Assembly (NCBI GenBank): GCA_044425705.1
Contig: JAWXVD010000066.1
Coordinates: 1-18,577 of the forward strand
Reading direction: 5' to 3'
DNA length: 18,577 nt
Origin: JAWXVD01 sp044425705
GTDB lineage: Bacteria > Bacillota > Clostridia > Lachnospirales > Lachnospiraceae
Part shown: positions 1-6,134 of the stretch, piece by piece
Layout: each line of letters begins with the position of its first letter
Position numbering within the stretch: the first letter of the stretch is position 1
The notes under the pieces: generated by a model
Databases searched by the model: none
Told to the model about the DNA's origin: nothing
Seen by the model: the letters and a program-made list of their open reading frames with translations, nothing else
Made by a program: the position numbers and the translations under genes

Positions 1-110
1 TCATTTTCTCACATATGAAATATTTAAATTTCATTCTATTTTACTTAGGGTACCTCTAATAACTCTAGTGCCAAGATTCGTGAGAATATTTTTGTGGTGG
101 TTAGAACACA

Positions 111-143
111 AAAATAACGCTATCTTTCCCATAGCGTTATTTT
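111..143 (-). terminator. Terminator after the tauB-like gene
   Basis: A perfect 13-bp inverted repeat (arms 111-123 and 131-143, 7-nt loop) lies 12 nt past the tauB stop codon. Read on the minus strand the stem runs into TTTTTG. The arms are AT-rich at the outer end, so it could work in both directions. It ends the long minus-strand operon. Bases 1-110 show no gene. Confidence 0.85.
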
Positions 144-155
144 CTAGTATATCTT

Positions 156-935
156 TTACTGTTCATTAATAATATTCAATATCTCTTCTCGCAACTCCAT
201 ATATTTTCTAGAATACTTAGCTGCTTCTTGATTTGGACCACCGATATCATAGGTAAACTCAGTTTGAAATTCTTTTACGATTCGCCCTGGTCTGGCAGAC
301 ATAATAATTACTCTTGTTGCTAAGCATAATGCTTCGTCTACATCATGAGTAATGAAGAAAATTGTATTTCCTGTTTTACTCCATATTTTTCTGATTAAGG
401 CCTGCATATTAGCTCTCGTCAATGCATCTAATGCACCAAGGGGTTCATCCATCAATATCATTTCCGGTTGATTCACTAACACTCTTGCTAAGGATGCTCT
501 CTGTCGCATACCTCCTGATAATTCATAAGGTTTTTTATCATGGAAATCGGTAAGTCCTACTACATCAAGATATTTATTTACACTTTTTGTAATTTCTTCT
601 TTCGGTAGTTTGCGTTTTTTAGGACCAAAGGCTACATTTTCGTATACATTTAACCATGGATATAATGGTGGTGCTTGAAATACCACACCTCGTTTCCAGT
701 CAGGCTTCGTAATTTCTTCCCCTTCCATTGTAGCACTTCCTTTGGTTGGTTGATGGAAACCTGCAATAATATTTAATAAGGTGCTTTTACCACATCCTGA
801 GGGACCTAGCACACAGATAAATTCTCCTTTTTTTATATCCAGATTAGCATTTTCTAATGCCACTACTTTCCCTTTTTCACTATCATATTCTAATGTTGCG
901 TCCTTAATCGAAACAATTACTTTTTCGTTTTCCAT
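156..935 (-). CDS. tauB: Taurine/sulfonate-type ABC transporter ATPase (TauB/SsuB family)
   Basis: ATP-hydrolysing subunit of an importer of the NitT/TauT family, acting on the inner membrane face. All expected motifs are intact in the 259 residues: Walker A GPSGCGKST (44-52), Q-loop Gln87, signature LSGGMRQR (139-146), Walker B ILMDEP ending at Glu164 and Pro165, and switch His197 in ITHDVDEA. Length is normal for TauB/SsuB. It is the last gene of the operon, 22 nt after the binding-protein gene, and a terminator follows. The ATPase alone cannot tell taurine from nitrate or alkanesulfonates; the taurine label comes from the neighbouring permease and binding protein. Confidence 0.9.
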   Translation of the reverse strand: MENEKVIVSIKDATLEYDSEKGKVVALENANLDIKKGEFICVLGPSGCGKSTLLNIIAGFHQPTKGSATMEGEEITKPDWKRGVVFQAPPLYPWLNVYENVAFGPKKRKLPKEEITKSVNKYLDVVGLTDFHDKKPYELSGGMRQRASLARVLVNQPEMILMDEPLGALDALTRANMQALIRKIWSKTGNTIFFITHDVDEALCLATRVIIMSARPGRIVKEFQTEFTYDIGGPNQEAAKYSRKYMELREEILNIINEQ

Positions 936-957
936 GATAATAACCAGCCCTTCTTCT

Positions 958-2082
958 TTATTTTTGTGCTGCCACAGCTTCGATAAATTCTGGATTAATC
1001 GCCGCTTCTATTACGCTATAATCTGGCACTTCTTGAATACTGTCTTGCTCTTTTAAAAATTCTGCTGTGTCATAGAAGTTTTCCACCAATGCTCCTTTCG
1101 CATCAGTTGTTCCAAAATAACTTTCTTGTAATTGTTCTTCAGCTGACAACCAAATTGATCCGTCCATTTGACTTACTGCACTATCTGCTTCTATTTCTAA
1201 TGCTCCTGCAATGACCGCTACAGCACTTTCTTTATCTGTTTGATATAAGGCTACGGCTTTATCTAAAGCTTTGATGTATCCTTCTACTACTGTTGGATAT
1301 AAGTCTGCAAATTCTGAGTTTACTAATTCTACATTTGATGTCATAAATCCTGCTTCTGCCAAATCACCACTTGTACATAACCATGTTGCATCACTTAATT
1401 GTGATAATACTGGATCCCATACATAAGTAGCATCAATCAAATCATTTTCCCAAGCTGCATAAATTTCATCTGGTTGCATATCCAGTAAGGTCACATCTGA
1501 TACGCTTAATCCTGCTGTTTCTAAAGCTTTTAATACTGAAAAATGTGCTGTAGATGCAAATGGTGTAGCTATTACCATACCTGCTAAATCTGCTACTTCT
1601 TCTACACCTGTCTCTGCTCTTACTACTAGACTTTCAGCAGATCCTAATACATCATGAACCCAGATGCATTCCACTTCATATCCATTACTGATAGCAATGG
1701 TAGCTGGACAAGATCCTGCTAATGCAAAATCAATACTACCTGCTGCAATGGCAGTAATCACATCTGCACCTGAATCAAAGCTAACAATTTCTACTGCGCT
1801 ACCTAATTCTTCTTCAAAATATCCTTCTGCCTTTGCAATTCCTTCATCATTTGGCATAGATTGTGTTCCAATTACAATTTTATCCGGTAATGCTACTTCT
1901 GCAACTTCTACTGCCTCTTCTGTTGCTTCTACTTCTTCTGTTGTTTCTACTTCTTCTGTTGCTGCCACTACCTCTGCACTTTCGCTTGTCGCTTCTGTAC
2001 TGGCTGCTTGAGAGGTACAACCTGCTAAAAACACCATACACATCAACATCACATAACTTACTAATACACTCATTTTTTTCAT
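958..2082 (-). CDS. tauA: Taurine-type ABC transporter substrate-binding lipoprotein (TauA-like)
   Basis: Extracellular ligand-binding component of the importer, 374 residues. The N-terminus is a lipoprotein signal: KK, hydrophobic core and lipobox LAGC with the lipidated Cys22. A flexible Glu/Thr-rich linker (about residues 25-55) follows, then the periplasmic-binding fold. Stretches close to E. coli TauA as I recall it: FDSGA, the G-S-x-P segment (GSCPA), LGSAESLVVR, TPFASTAH, the IYAAW to YVWDP segment, and TAEFLKEQ near the end. I chose the start at 2082 because AGGAGG (about 2092-2097) lies 9 nt upstream; a frame from 2109 is open but lacks a ribosome site. The true ligand could be another small sulfonate or amine. 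Confidence 0.88.
   Translation of the reverse strand: MKKMSVLVSYVMLMCMVFLAGCTSQAASTEATSESAEVVAATEEVETTEEVEATEEAVEVAEVALPDKIVIGTQSMPNDEGIAKAEGYFEEELGSAVEIVSFDSGADVITAIAAGSIDFALAGSCPATIAISNGYEVECIWVHDVLGSAESLVVRAETGVEEVADLAGMVIATPFASTAHFSVLKALETAGLSVSDVTLLDMQPDEIYAAWENDLIDATYVWDPVLSQLSDATWLCTSGDLAEAGFMTSNVELVNSEFADLYPTVVEGYIKALDKAVALYQTDKESAVAVIAGALEIEADSAVSQMDGSIWLSAEEQLQESYFGTTDAKGALVENFYDTAEFLKEQDSIQEVPDYSVIEAAINPEFIEAVAAQK
1913..1966 (-). repeat. Three-copy 18-bp minisatellite in tauA
   Basis: Three adjacent 18-bp units (1913-1930, 1931-1948, 1949-1966), each containing CTTCTTCTGTTG or CTCTTCTGTTG on the plus strand, encode a degenerate TEEVE-type acidic repeat in the linker between the lipid anchor and the binding domain. 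The repeat keeps frame, so copy-number change would only alter tether length. Confidence 0.75.
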
Positions 2083-2162
2083 AATCATAATCCTCCTTTT
2101 TGAACACATAACTGCAAACTATCTGTTACTCTTCTTCCTTGGAATTTTTTCATATTCTCCTC

Positions 2163-2933
2163 TTACGCTTTTCCACTCCATGGTACAAATTTTCTTTCTA
2201 CCATATTCAGAATAAAATTAATAAAAATTCCCGTTGCTCCCATGACGATAATTCCTGCAAACACAATATCATTTCTTAGCCAGTTCTTTGCATCTAGAAC
2301 CATCCAACCAATCCCCACATTTGCTGCAACCATTTCTGCCGCAACTAATGTTGAGTATCCTACTCCAATCGAAGTACGAATTCCAGTAAACATGTCTGGT
2401 AGGCAAGATGGGAAAATAACATCTCTAAACACCTGCAACTTGCTTGCTCCTAAGGTATATGCACTATTAATATGATCTACCTTTACTTTAATAACAGCAG
2501 ATACACAAGATACATAAATAGGTGCAAAACATGCTAGAAATAGCAATGCAATTTTTGATGCATCGTCAATTCCTAAGGCTAATACTAATAGTGTATAATA
2601 CGCCAATGGCGGTAACGGTCTATAAAATTCAATAATGGGTTCAAATGCAGCCCTTGCTTTTTCACTAAATCCACTTAGCAATCCTAAAGGTACCGCTGTA
2701 ACAACTGCTAATCCAAATGCTGAAAACAATCGTTTCATACTAACACTGATGTGTTCAAGTAGTGTATATCCTTTATAATTTGCACAAATCGATATAAATG
2801 CATCTAAAACTTGTTTTGGTGATGGAATCAATTTCCCATCTACCCATCCATATTGTGTTGACAAAAACCACAGTACAAATATTGTAACAACTGATATACA
2901 AGAGATTGTATTTAATTGTCTCTTCTTTTTCAT
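2163..2933 (-). CDS. tauC: Taurine-type ABC transporter permease (TauC-like)
   Basis: Membrane channel subunit of the importer, 256 residues with about six hydrophobic segments. Diagnostic stretches: FYRPLPPLAYY, then GIDDASKIALLFLACFAPI, the EAA coupling loop around YTLGASKLQVFRDVIFPSCLP, and VGYSTLVAAEMVAA followed by GIGWM. These match TauC of E. coli closely from memory (YRPxPPLAW, SLGAS, GWSTLVAAEL). The gene lies 27 nt after nifI2 and 80 nt before tauA, so it is cotranscribed with both. A ribosome site, GAGAGGAAA, precedes the ATG at 2933. No damage is seen. Confidence 0.92.
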   Translation of the reverse strand: MKKKRQLNTISCISVVTIFVLWFLSTQYGWVDGKLIPSPKQVLDAFISICANYKGYTLLEHISVSMKRLFSAFGLAVVTAVPLGLLSGFSEKARAAFEPIIEFYRPLPPLAYYTLLVLALGIDDASKIALLFLACFAPIYVSCVSAVIKVKVDHINSAYTLGASKLQVFRDVIFPSCLPDMFTGIRTSIGVGYSTLVAAEMVAANVGIGWMVLDAKNWLRNDIVFAGIIVMGATGIFINFILNMVERKFVPWSGKA

Positions 2934-2960
2934 CGTAATTTCCTCTCTTTCCTACTACAT

Positions 2961-3290
2961 CTATTCAATAAGTGAACGACTTCTCACTCTATATGATTTT
3001 TCTACAGGACTCACAAAAATTTTTCCATCCCCTGGATTACCAGTTGAATTCACACACATAATGGCTTTCACTACTATTTTCGCCACTTCCTTTGGTACTA
3101 CGATAATCAGCACTCTTTTAGAAACCAAGCTTGTTCTGATATGGGTGCCATCTGCTAAAAAATAATCAATTGGTTTTTTTCCTCTCCCCTTTGCTTGCAT
3201 ACAAGTAAAAGCAGGATATCCAATTTCAACTAATTTATTTTTCGTCTCTGTTAATCTTTGTGGCCGAATGATTGCAAATATTTCTACCAT
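2961..3290 (-). CDS. nifI2: PII-family signalling protein, NifI2 type
   Basis: Small trimeric PII-fold protein of 109 residues that senses 2-oxoglutarate and adenine nucleotides in known relatives. Visible motifs: start MVEIFAIIRP, GRGKKPIDYF at the T-loop base (35-44), LVSKRVLIIVVP (55-66) and the nucleotide-binding B-loop TGNPGDGKIFVSPVE (83-97). The spacing fits NifI2, which in archaea and Clostridia pairs with NifI1 and controls nitrogenase by direct contact. Here it is followed after 27 nt by tauC. I start it at 3290 because AAGGGG lies 6 nt upstream and the family begins at this Met; an in-frame GTG at 3305 gives five extra residues. Subtype is by eye. Confidence 0.85.
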   Translation of the reverse strand: MVEIFAIIRPQRLTETKNKLVEIGYPAFTCMQAKGRGKKPIDYFLADGTHIRTSLVSKRVLIIVVPKEVAKIVVKAIMCVNSTGNPGDGKIFVSPVEKSYRVRSRSLIE

Positions 3291-3298
3291 TTTAATCC

Positions 3299-3321
3299 CC
3301 TTCACTTTCTTTCAGTCTAAC
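3299..3321 (-). promoter_or_regulatory. Leader block shared with pucR and tauE (copy 3)
   Basis: On the minus strand this 23-nt block reads as a GACTGAAAGAAAGTGAAGG-type sequence ending 8 nt before the nifI2 ATG. It matches the blocks at 5043-5065 and 5853-5875 at 19 and 18 of 23 positions. The same intercistronic gap also shares ATTTTCAACC (3364-3373) and a CCAT...AATTRCTRG segment (from 3331) with the tauE-pucR gap. Function is unknown: operator, structured RNA or inherited spacer. Confidence 0.6.
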
Positions 3322-3379
3322 AATTTTGAACCATGCCGTATAAATTGCTGGTCGAGAAACCTCATTTTCAACCCTTATT

Positions 3380-3706
3380 TTACAATCCACTCGTTTTACT
3401 ACTTACTGTATATGCTTTATCTATTGATGATACAAAAATTCTTCCATCCCCGTAATTTCCATCATCACCTGTATATGCAGATTCCATAATTAATTGACTT
3501 ACCTTTTCTTCGTCTTCATCATGGACCACCATCATAATAATATGTTTCGGTAATTCATCATAAAACACACTACCAACTTGGATTCCCATCTGTTTTCCTC
3601 TTCCATATACATCCATACGAGTCATCGATGGAAAACCGTTTTCTAATAATACATCAGCAACTTTATCAGCTTGCTCTGGTCTAATAATCGCTCTAATCAT
3701 TTTCAT
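3380..3706 (-). CDS. nifI1: PII-family signalling protein, NifI1 type
   Basis: PII-fold protein of 108 residues. Motifs: MKMIRAIIRPEQADKV at the start, T-loop region GRGKQMGIQVG (35-45), the NifI1-like YDELPK (49-54) leading into HIIMMVV, and the B-loop TGDDGNYGDGRIFVSS (79-94). The Tyr uridylylation motif of GlnB T-loops is not in its usual form, as is normal for NifI proteins. The start at 3706 has AAGGGGG 7 nt upstream; a longer open frame to 3745 runs through a terminator-like hairpin and is unlikely to be translated. It precedes nifI2 by 89 nt. In known systems NifI1 and NifI2 form a mixed complex that blocks nitrogenase under nitrogen excess. No nif gene is visible here, so the target is open. 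Confidence 0.87.
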   Translation of the reverse strand: MKMIRAIIRPEQADKVADVLLENGFPSMTRMDVYGRGKQMGIQVGSVFYDELPKHIIMMVVHDEDEEKVSQLIMESAYTGDDGNYGDGRIFVSSIDKAYTVSSKTSGL

Positions 3707-3728
3707 AACTTTTCCCCCTTCACCATAC

Positions 3729-3772
3729 AAAAAGAGAGTTCTCATTACTAACCATTAGTAATTTGAACTCCC
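3729..3772 (-). terminator. Terminator-like hairpin in the nifI1 leader (possible attenuator)
   Basis: On the minus strand GGGAGTTC (3765-3772) pairs with GAACTCTC (3734-3741); inside, ATTACTAA and TTAGTAAT (3744-3751, 3755-3762) form a perfect 8-bp stem with a 3-nt loop. TTTTT follows (3729-3733). The T run ends 8 nt before the Shine-Dalgarno of nifI1, leaving no room for a promoter, so nifI1 mRNA must cross it. It may also end pucR transcription, whose stop is 87 nt upstream. Confidence 0.75.
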
Positions 3773-3858
3773 TTGCTCTTTGCATTCATGATATCATCTA
3801 TTATTTTTATTACTATGTATGATATTCCAAATCTCATTGTGCCACAGCACATCATTCG

Positions 3859-5034
3859 CTATTTTGCATACATATCATAAAGTAACAATCCTAGGTTCAA
3901 CTTCGTTTGCATCTCTACACTTGATAAACTAGCACCCAACAGCTCTTCTATCTTTTTCACCTTATAATTTATCGTATTTCTATGTACAAAAAGCTCTGCA
4001 GCAGCTTCCTTTACACTGCCACTATGTTTTAAATAACATTTTAACGTAGGCAATAAATCTGTTTGATTGACTTCATCCTGTATGCGAAGCGGATCAATGA
4101 TATCACCTATATACTGGGTAATCACCTCATTATCATCAATTGCTAGAAGTAGCTTATGAATACCTACTGTATCATAAAACACAAACTCTTCTCCTTTATC
4201 CTCACAAATGATATCAAATATTTTTTTTGCTTGCTGATAGCTTTTATAAATATTTCCTATTCCTGAGCACTCTCCACCAACTGTTCCACGAACATACATC
4301 TCCTGTGATAAATTTGAAAAAAATTGATTTTTGGCATAGTCAAGAATCTGTCCTATCTCTTCTAGTCCATAATTCGCCATAGCCAAGATAATTTCATCAT
4401 TCCCTATCATGACTACTGTATGTTTAAAGTTATGCCGTAAGATAGTTTGCAAAATATTCTTATTCTGCAACATCCCTTTTTTTGCAAGTTCTTTCTGCTC
4501 ATTATTCTCAAACACTTTTAGAATTCCTATTCTATACTTCCACTCTTTATCAAACATTTTATTGGTCAACTGCTCCAGATATAGCTCTGTTTGACTAGGC
4601 ATAAAAATAGCGTTTTTCATAGCAGTTTCTAATTCTAAACTACTCATCTCTGAAATTGATATTTCATGAGTAATCATCCGCATAATCTCTGCCATATATA
4701 TCTTCCATGGAACTTGAAAAACAGGAAAATCATGTTTATTTGCAAATTCTAGAATTTCTGGTGTAACTTCTTCAATATAAGGCCCTAAATTAATAATCAT
4801 ACCACTGGCATGATTATCATATGCCCCTTTCACAATATCAAAAAGTGACACGCCTTCTCCTATCCCGATTCCTGTAGTAACCGCAAGCTCACCACCTTCT
4901 AAAAATGTGGCTAGTTCCACATTTTCAACCATGTGAATCCAGGTTACCATATTATAAATCCCATTATTTCCTGCAATTAAAGTCACTTCCATATCACGAA
5001 ATTGATTCATTACCTCTCGAAGTATAATCCCCAT
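3859..5034 (-). CDS. PucR-family transcriptional regulator
   Basis: 391-residue DNA-binding regulator. The N-terminal PucR sensor domain (about residues 1-125) starts MGIILREVM and includes WIHMVENVELATFLEGGEL, TTGIGI and GMIINLGPYI. The middle holds a GGDEF-like CdaR domain, and the C-terminus carries the PucR helix-turn-helix: GSVKEAAAELFVHRNTINYKVKKIEELLG (about 335-365). Relatives control purine catabolism, sugar-acid or amine use, often in response to nitrogen supply. Located between tauE and nifI1 on the same strand, it likely controls the uptake locus. I start it at 5034 because family members begin MxxTVRELL at this point; in-frame GTG and ATG codons at 5049 and 5046 are alternatives. 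Confidence 0.88.
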   Translation of the reverse strand: MGIILREVMNQFRDMEVTLIAGNNGIYNMVTWIHMVENVELATFLEGGELAVTTGIGIGEGVSLFDIVKGAYDNHASGMIINLGPYIEEVTPEILEFANKHDFPVFQVPWKIYMAEIMRMITHEISISEMSSLELETAMKNAIFMPSQTELYLEQLTNKMFDKEWKYRIGILKVFENNEQKELAKKGMLQNKNILQTILRHNFKHTVVMIGNDEIILAMANYGLEEIGQILDYAKNQFFSNLSQEMYVRGTVGGECSGIGNIYKSYQQAKKIFDIICEDKGEEFVFYDTVGIHKLLLAIDDNEVITQYIGDIIDPLRIQDEVNQTDLLPTLKCYLKHSGSVKEAAAELFVHRNTINYKVKKIEELLGASLSSVEMQTKLNLGLLLYDMYAK

Positions 5035-5042
5035 AATAATCC

Positions 5043-5065
5043 CCATCACTTTCTCTCAGTCTGGC
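5043..5065 (-). promoter_or_regulatory. Leader block shared with tauE and nifI2 (copy 2)
   Basis: A 23-nt block (GACTGAGAGAAAGTGATGG plus 4 upstream bases on the minus strand) differs at a single base from the block before tauE (5853-5875). It lies just upstream of, and overlaps possible alternative starts of, pucR. AAAGTGAT inside it resembles the distal part of a Shine-Dalgarno, so part of the conservation may reflect ribosome binding. Confidence 0.6.
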
Positions 5066-5075
5066 AACTTATATC

Positions 5076-5093
5076 CCTTTCATTTATGAAAGG
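5076..5093. repeat. Perfect 8-bp inverted repeat before pucR
   Basis: CCTTTCAT (5076-5083) and ATGAAAGG (5086-5093) are separated by 2 nt in the tauE-pucR gap. No T run follows, so it is not a terminator. It lies within the 26-nt segment that the otherwise similar nifI1-nifI2 gap lacks, so it is a candidate operator, perhaps for PucR itself. Confidence 0.5.
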
Positions 5094-5142
5094 TGTTTCT
5101 CCATAGAGACAAATTACTAGTTAAAAATTTTTTATTTTCAAC

Positions 5143-5844
5143 CTATATGTAGACGCTAAATCCAGATATCAATAATAATACATATGTCATTTTCATAAAC
5201 TTTTCCTGTGGAATTTTCCTATGAATTTGATCCCCTAAAATAACTCCTAGCACAAGCGGTATCATGGATAGGGAAGAAATTCTCACATCAGATATTGTCG
5301 TATATTCCATATTTTGTATGGCAAATACAGCCCCTAATACAATCCAAATTGCTGATACGGTTGCACGAAATTCATGCTTATCTTTAATATTCGATACTAG
5401 ATAGATTACCAAAAATGGACCTCCCGATGCAAACAATCCTTGTAGTATCCCTGCAAGAATCAAAATAATATTCATGAAATACGGTTTGATACTGACCTGA
5501 TTTTTTATAAACAATTTATGTAATGCAATACCAATAATCACCACCCCATATAGATATAAAAGTATAGTCGTGTTTATCGTTCTATATACAATCATAGATA
5601 TCAAGGTTCCTACTGTCATCCATAACAAAGCACGTTTTAACATCTTTAGATTCACTTGCTTATAATCTTTTGCCACAATATAGATACTAGCTGCTGTTGC
5701 CACGGCATTCAATGCAATTCTTGCCGGATTCATTCCAATCAATTTGATAGAAATAGGCATTGCCAACATGGTTCCTGCAAAACCTGTTATGGCTTGAATG
5801 ATATTAGATAAAAATATCACCGCAAAATATAAATATTCATTCAT
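5143..5844 (-). CDS. TauE/SafE-family membrane transporter
   Basis: 233-residue inner-membrane protein with about seven or eight hydrophobic helices and the two-half layout of TauE/SafE exporters. First half: NIIQAITGFAGTMLAMPI; second half: ILQGLFASGGPFLVIYLVS. In known members these carry small organic anions such as sulfite or sulfoacetate out of the cell during taurine breakdown. It is the first gene of the locus, 108 nt before pucR. Next to taurine-type transporter genes, export of a sulfur end product is a reasonable guess, but no taurine-degrading enzyme is in the window. Start at 5844 by alignment with the neighbouring leaders; GTG 5859 and ATG 5856 are in frame. Confidence 0.85.
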   Translation of the reverse strand: MNEYLYFAVIFLSNIIQAITGFAGTMLAMPISIKLIGMNPARIALNAVATAASIYIVAKDYKQVNLKMLKRALLWMTVGTLISMIVYRTINTTILLYLYGVVIIGIALHKLFIKNQVSIKPYFMNIILILAGILQGLFASGGPFLVIYLVSNIKDKHEFRATVSAIWIVLGAVFAIQNMEYTTISDVRISSLSMIPLVLGVILGDQIHRKIPQEKFMKMTYVLLLISGFSVYI

Positions 5845-5852
5845 CTTAATTA

Positions 5853-5875
5853 CCATCACTTTCTCTCAGTCCGGC
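5853..5875 (-). promoter_or_regulatory. Leader block shared with pucR and nifI2 (copy 1)
   Basis: The 23-nt block sits between the terminator-like hairpin (5891-5933) and the tauE start. It is 22 of 23 identical to 5043-5065. Confidence 0.6.
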
Positions 5876-5890
5876 ATTCTTCATACACAT

Positions 5891-5933
5891 AAAAAAGCAA
5901 CAGCACTTGGAATAACCTCCTAGCACCGTTGCT
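5891..5933 (-). terminator. Terminator-like hairpin in the tauE leader (possible attenuator)
   Basis: On the minus strand AGCAACGGTGCT (5922-5933) pairs with AGTGCTGTTGCT (5896-5907) over 12 bp with three G-U pairs, followed by six T (5891-5896 region). It starts about 8 nt after the predicted transcription start and ends 34 nt before the tauE GTG/ATG cluster, so tauE mRNA would cross it. It could also end transcription from the glycosyltransferase gene at 6135. Confidence 0.7.
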
Positions 5934-5947
5934 CTTTATTTAGCTAT

Positions 5948-5976
5948 ACTATAGCAAAACAAAAATCATCTTACAA
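5948..5976 (-). promoter_or_regulatory. Probable sigma-A promoter for tauE
   Basis: Minus strand: -35 TTGTAA (5971-5976), 17-nt spacer, -10 TATAGT (5948-5953) preceded by TGC, giving an extended -10. Predicted start near 5941, directly before the hairpin at 5891-5933. The rest of 5977-6134 is AT-rich and shows no gene. Confidence 0.55.
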
Positions 5977-6134
5977 TATTCTAATTTCACATATTTTTTC
6001 GTATAATTCAAATAATTCTGTCAATATTGTTCTTTATTTTATAATAGTTGCGTTAGCTTTCTAAAAATTCATTATAAGTTTTGCCTAACAATGCACTCTT
6101 TCCTCAAAATCTCTTCCGTTTAATAGCACATAAT

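Noticed and set aside
3815..3855. Possible sigma-54 promoter (TGGCAC) between pucR and nifI1, attractive for a nitrogen locus
   Set aside because: There is no GC pair at the -12 position at the required spacing from the GG, so the consensus fails.
5853..5875. Similarity of GACTGAGAGAAAG to parts of the guanidine (ykkC) or TPP riboswitches
   Set aside because: Only a few bases fit; the other conserved blocks and stems of those aptamers are missing.
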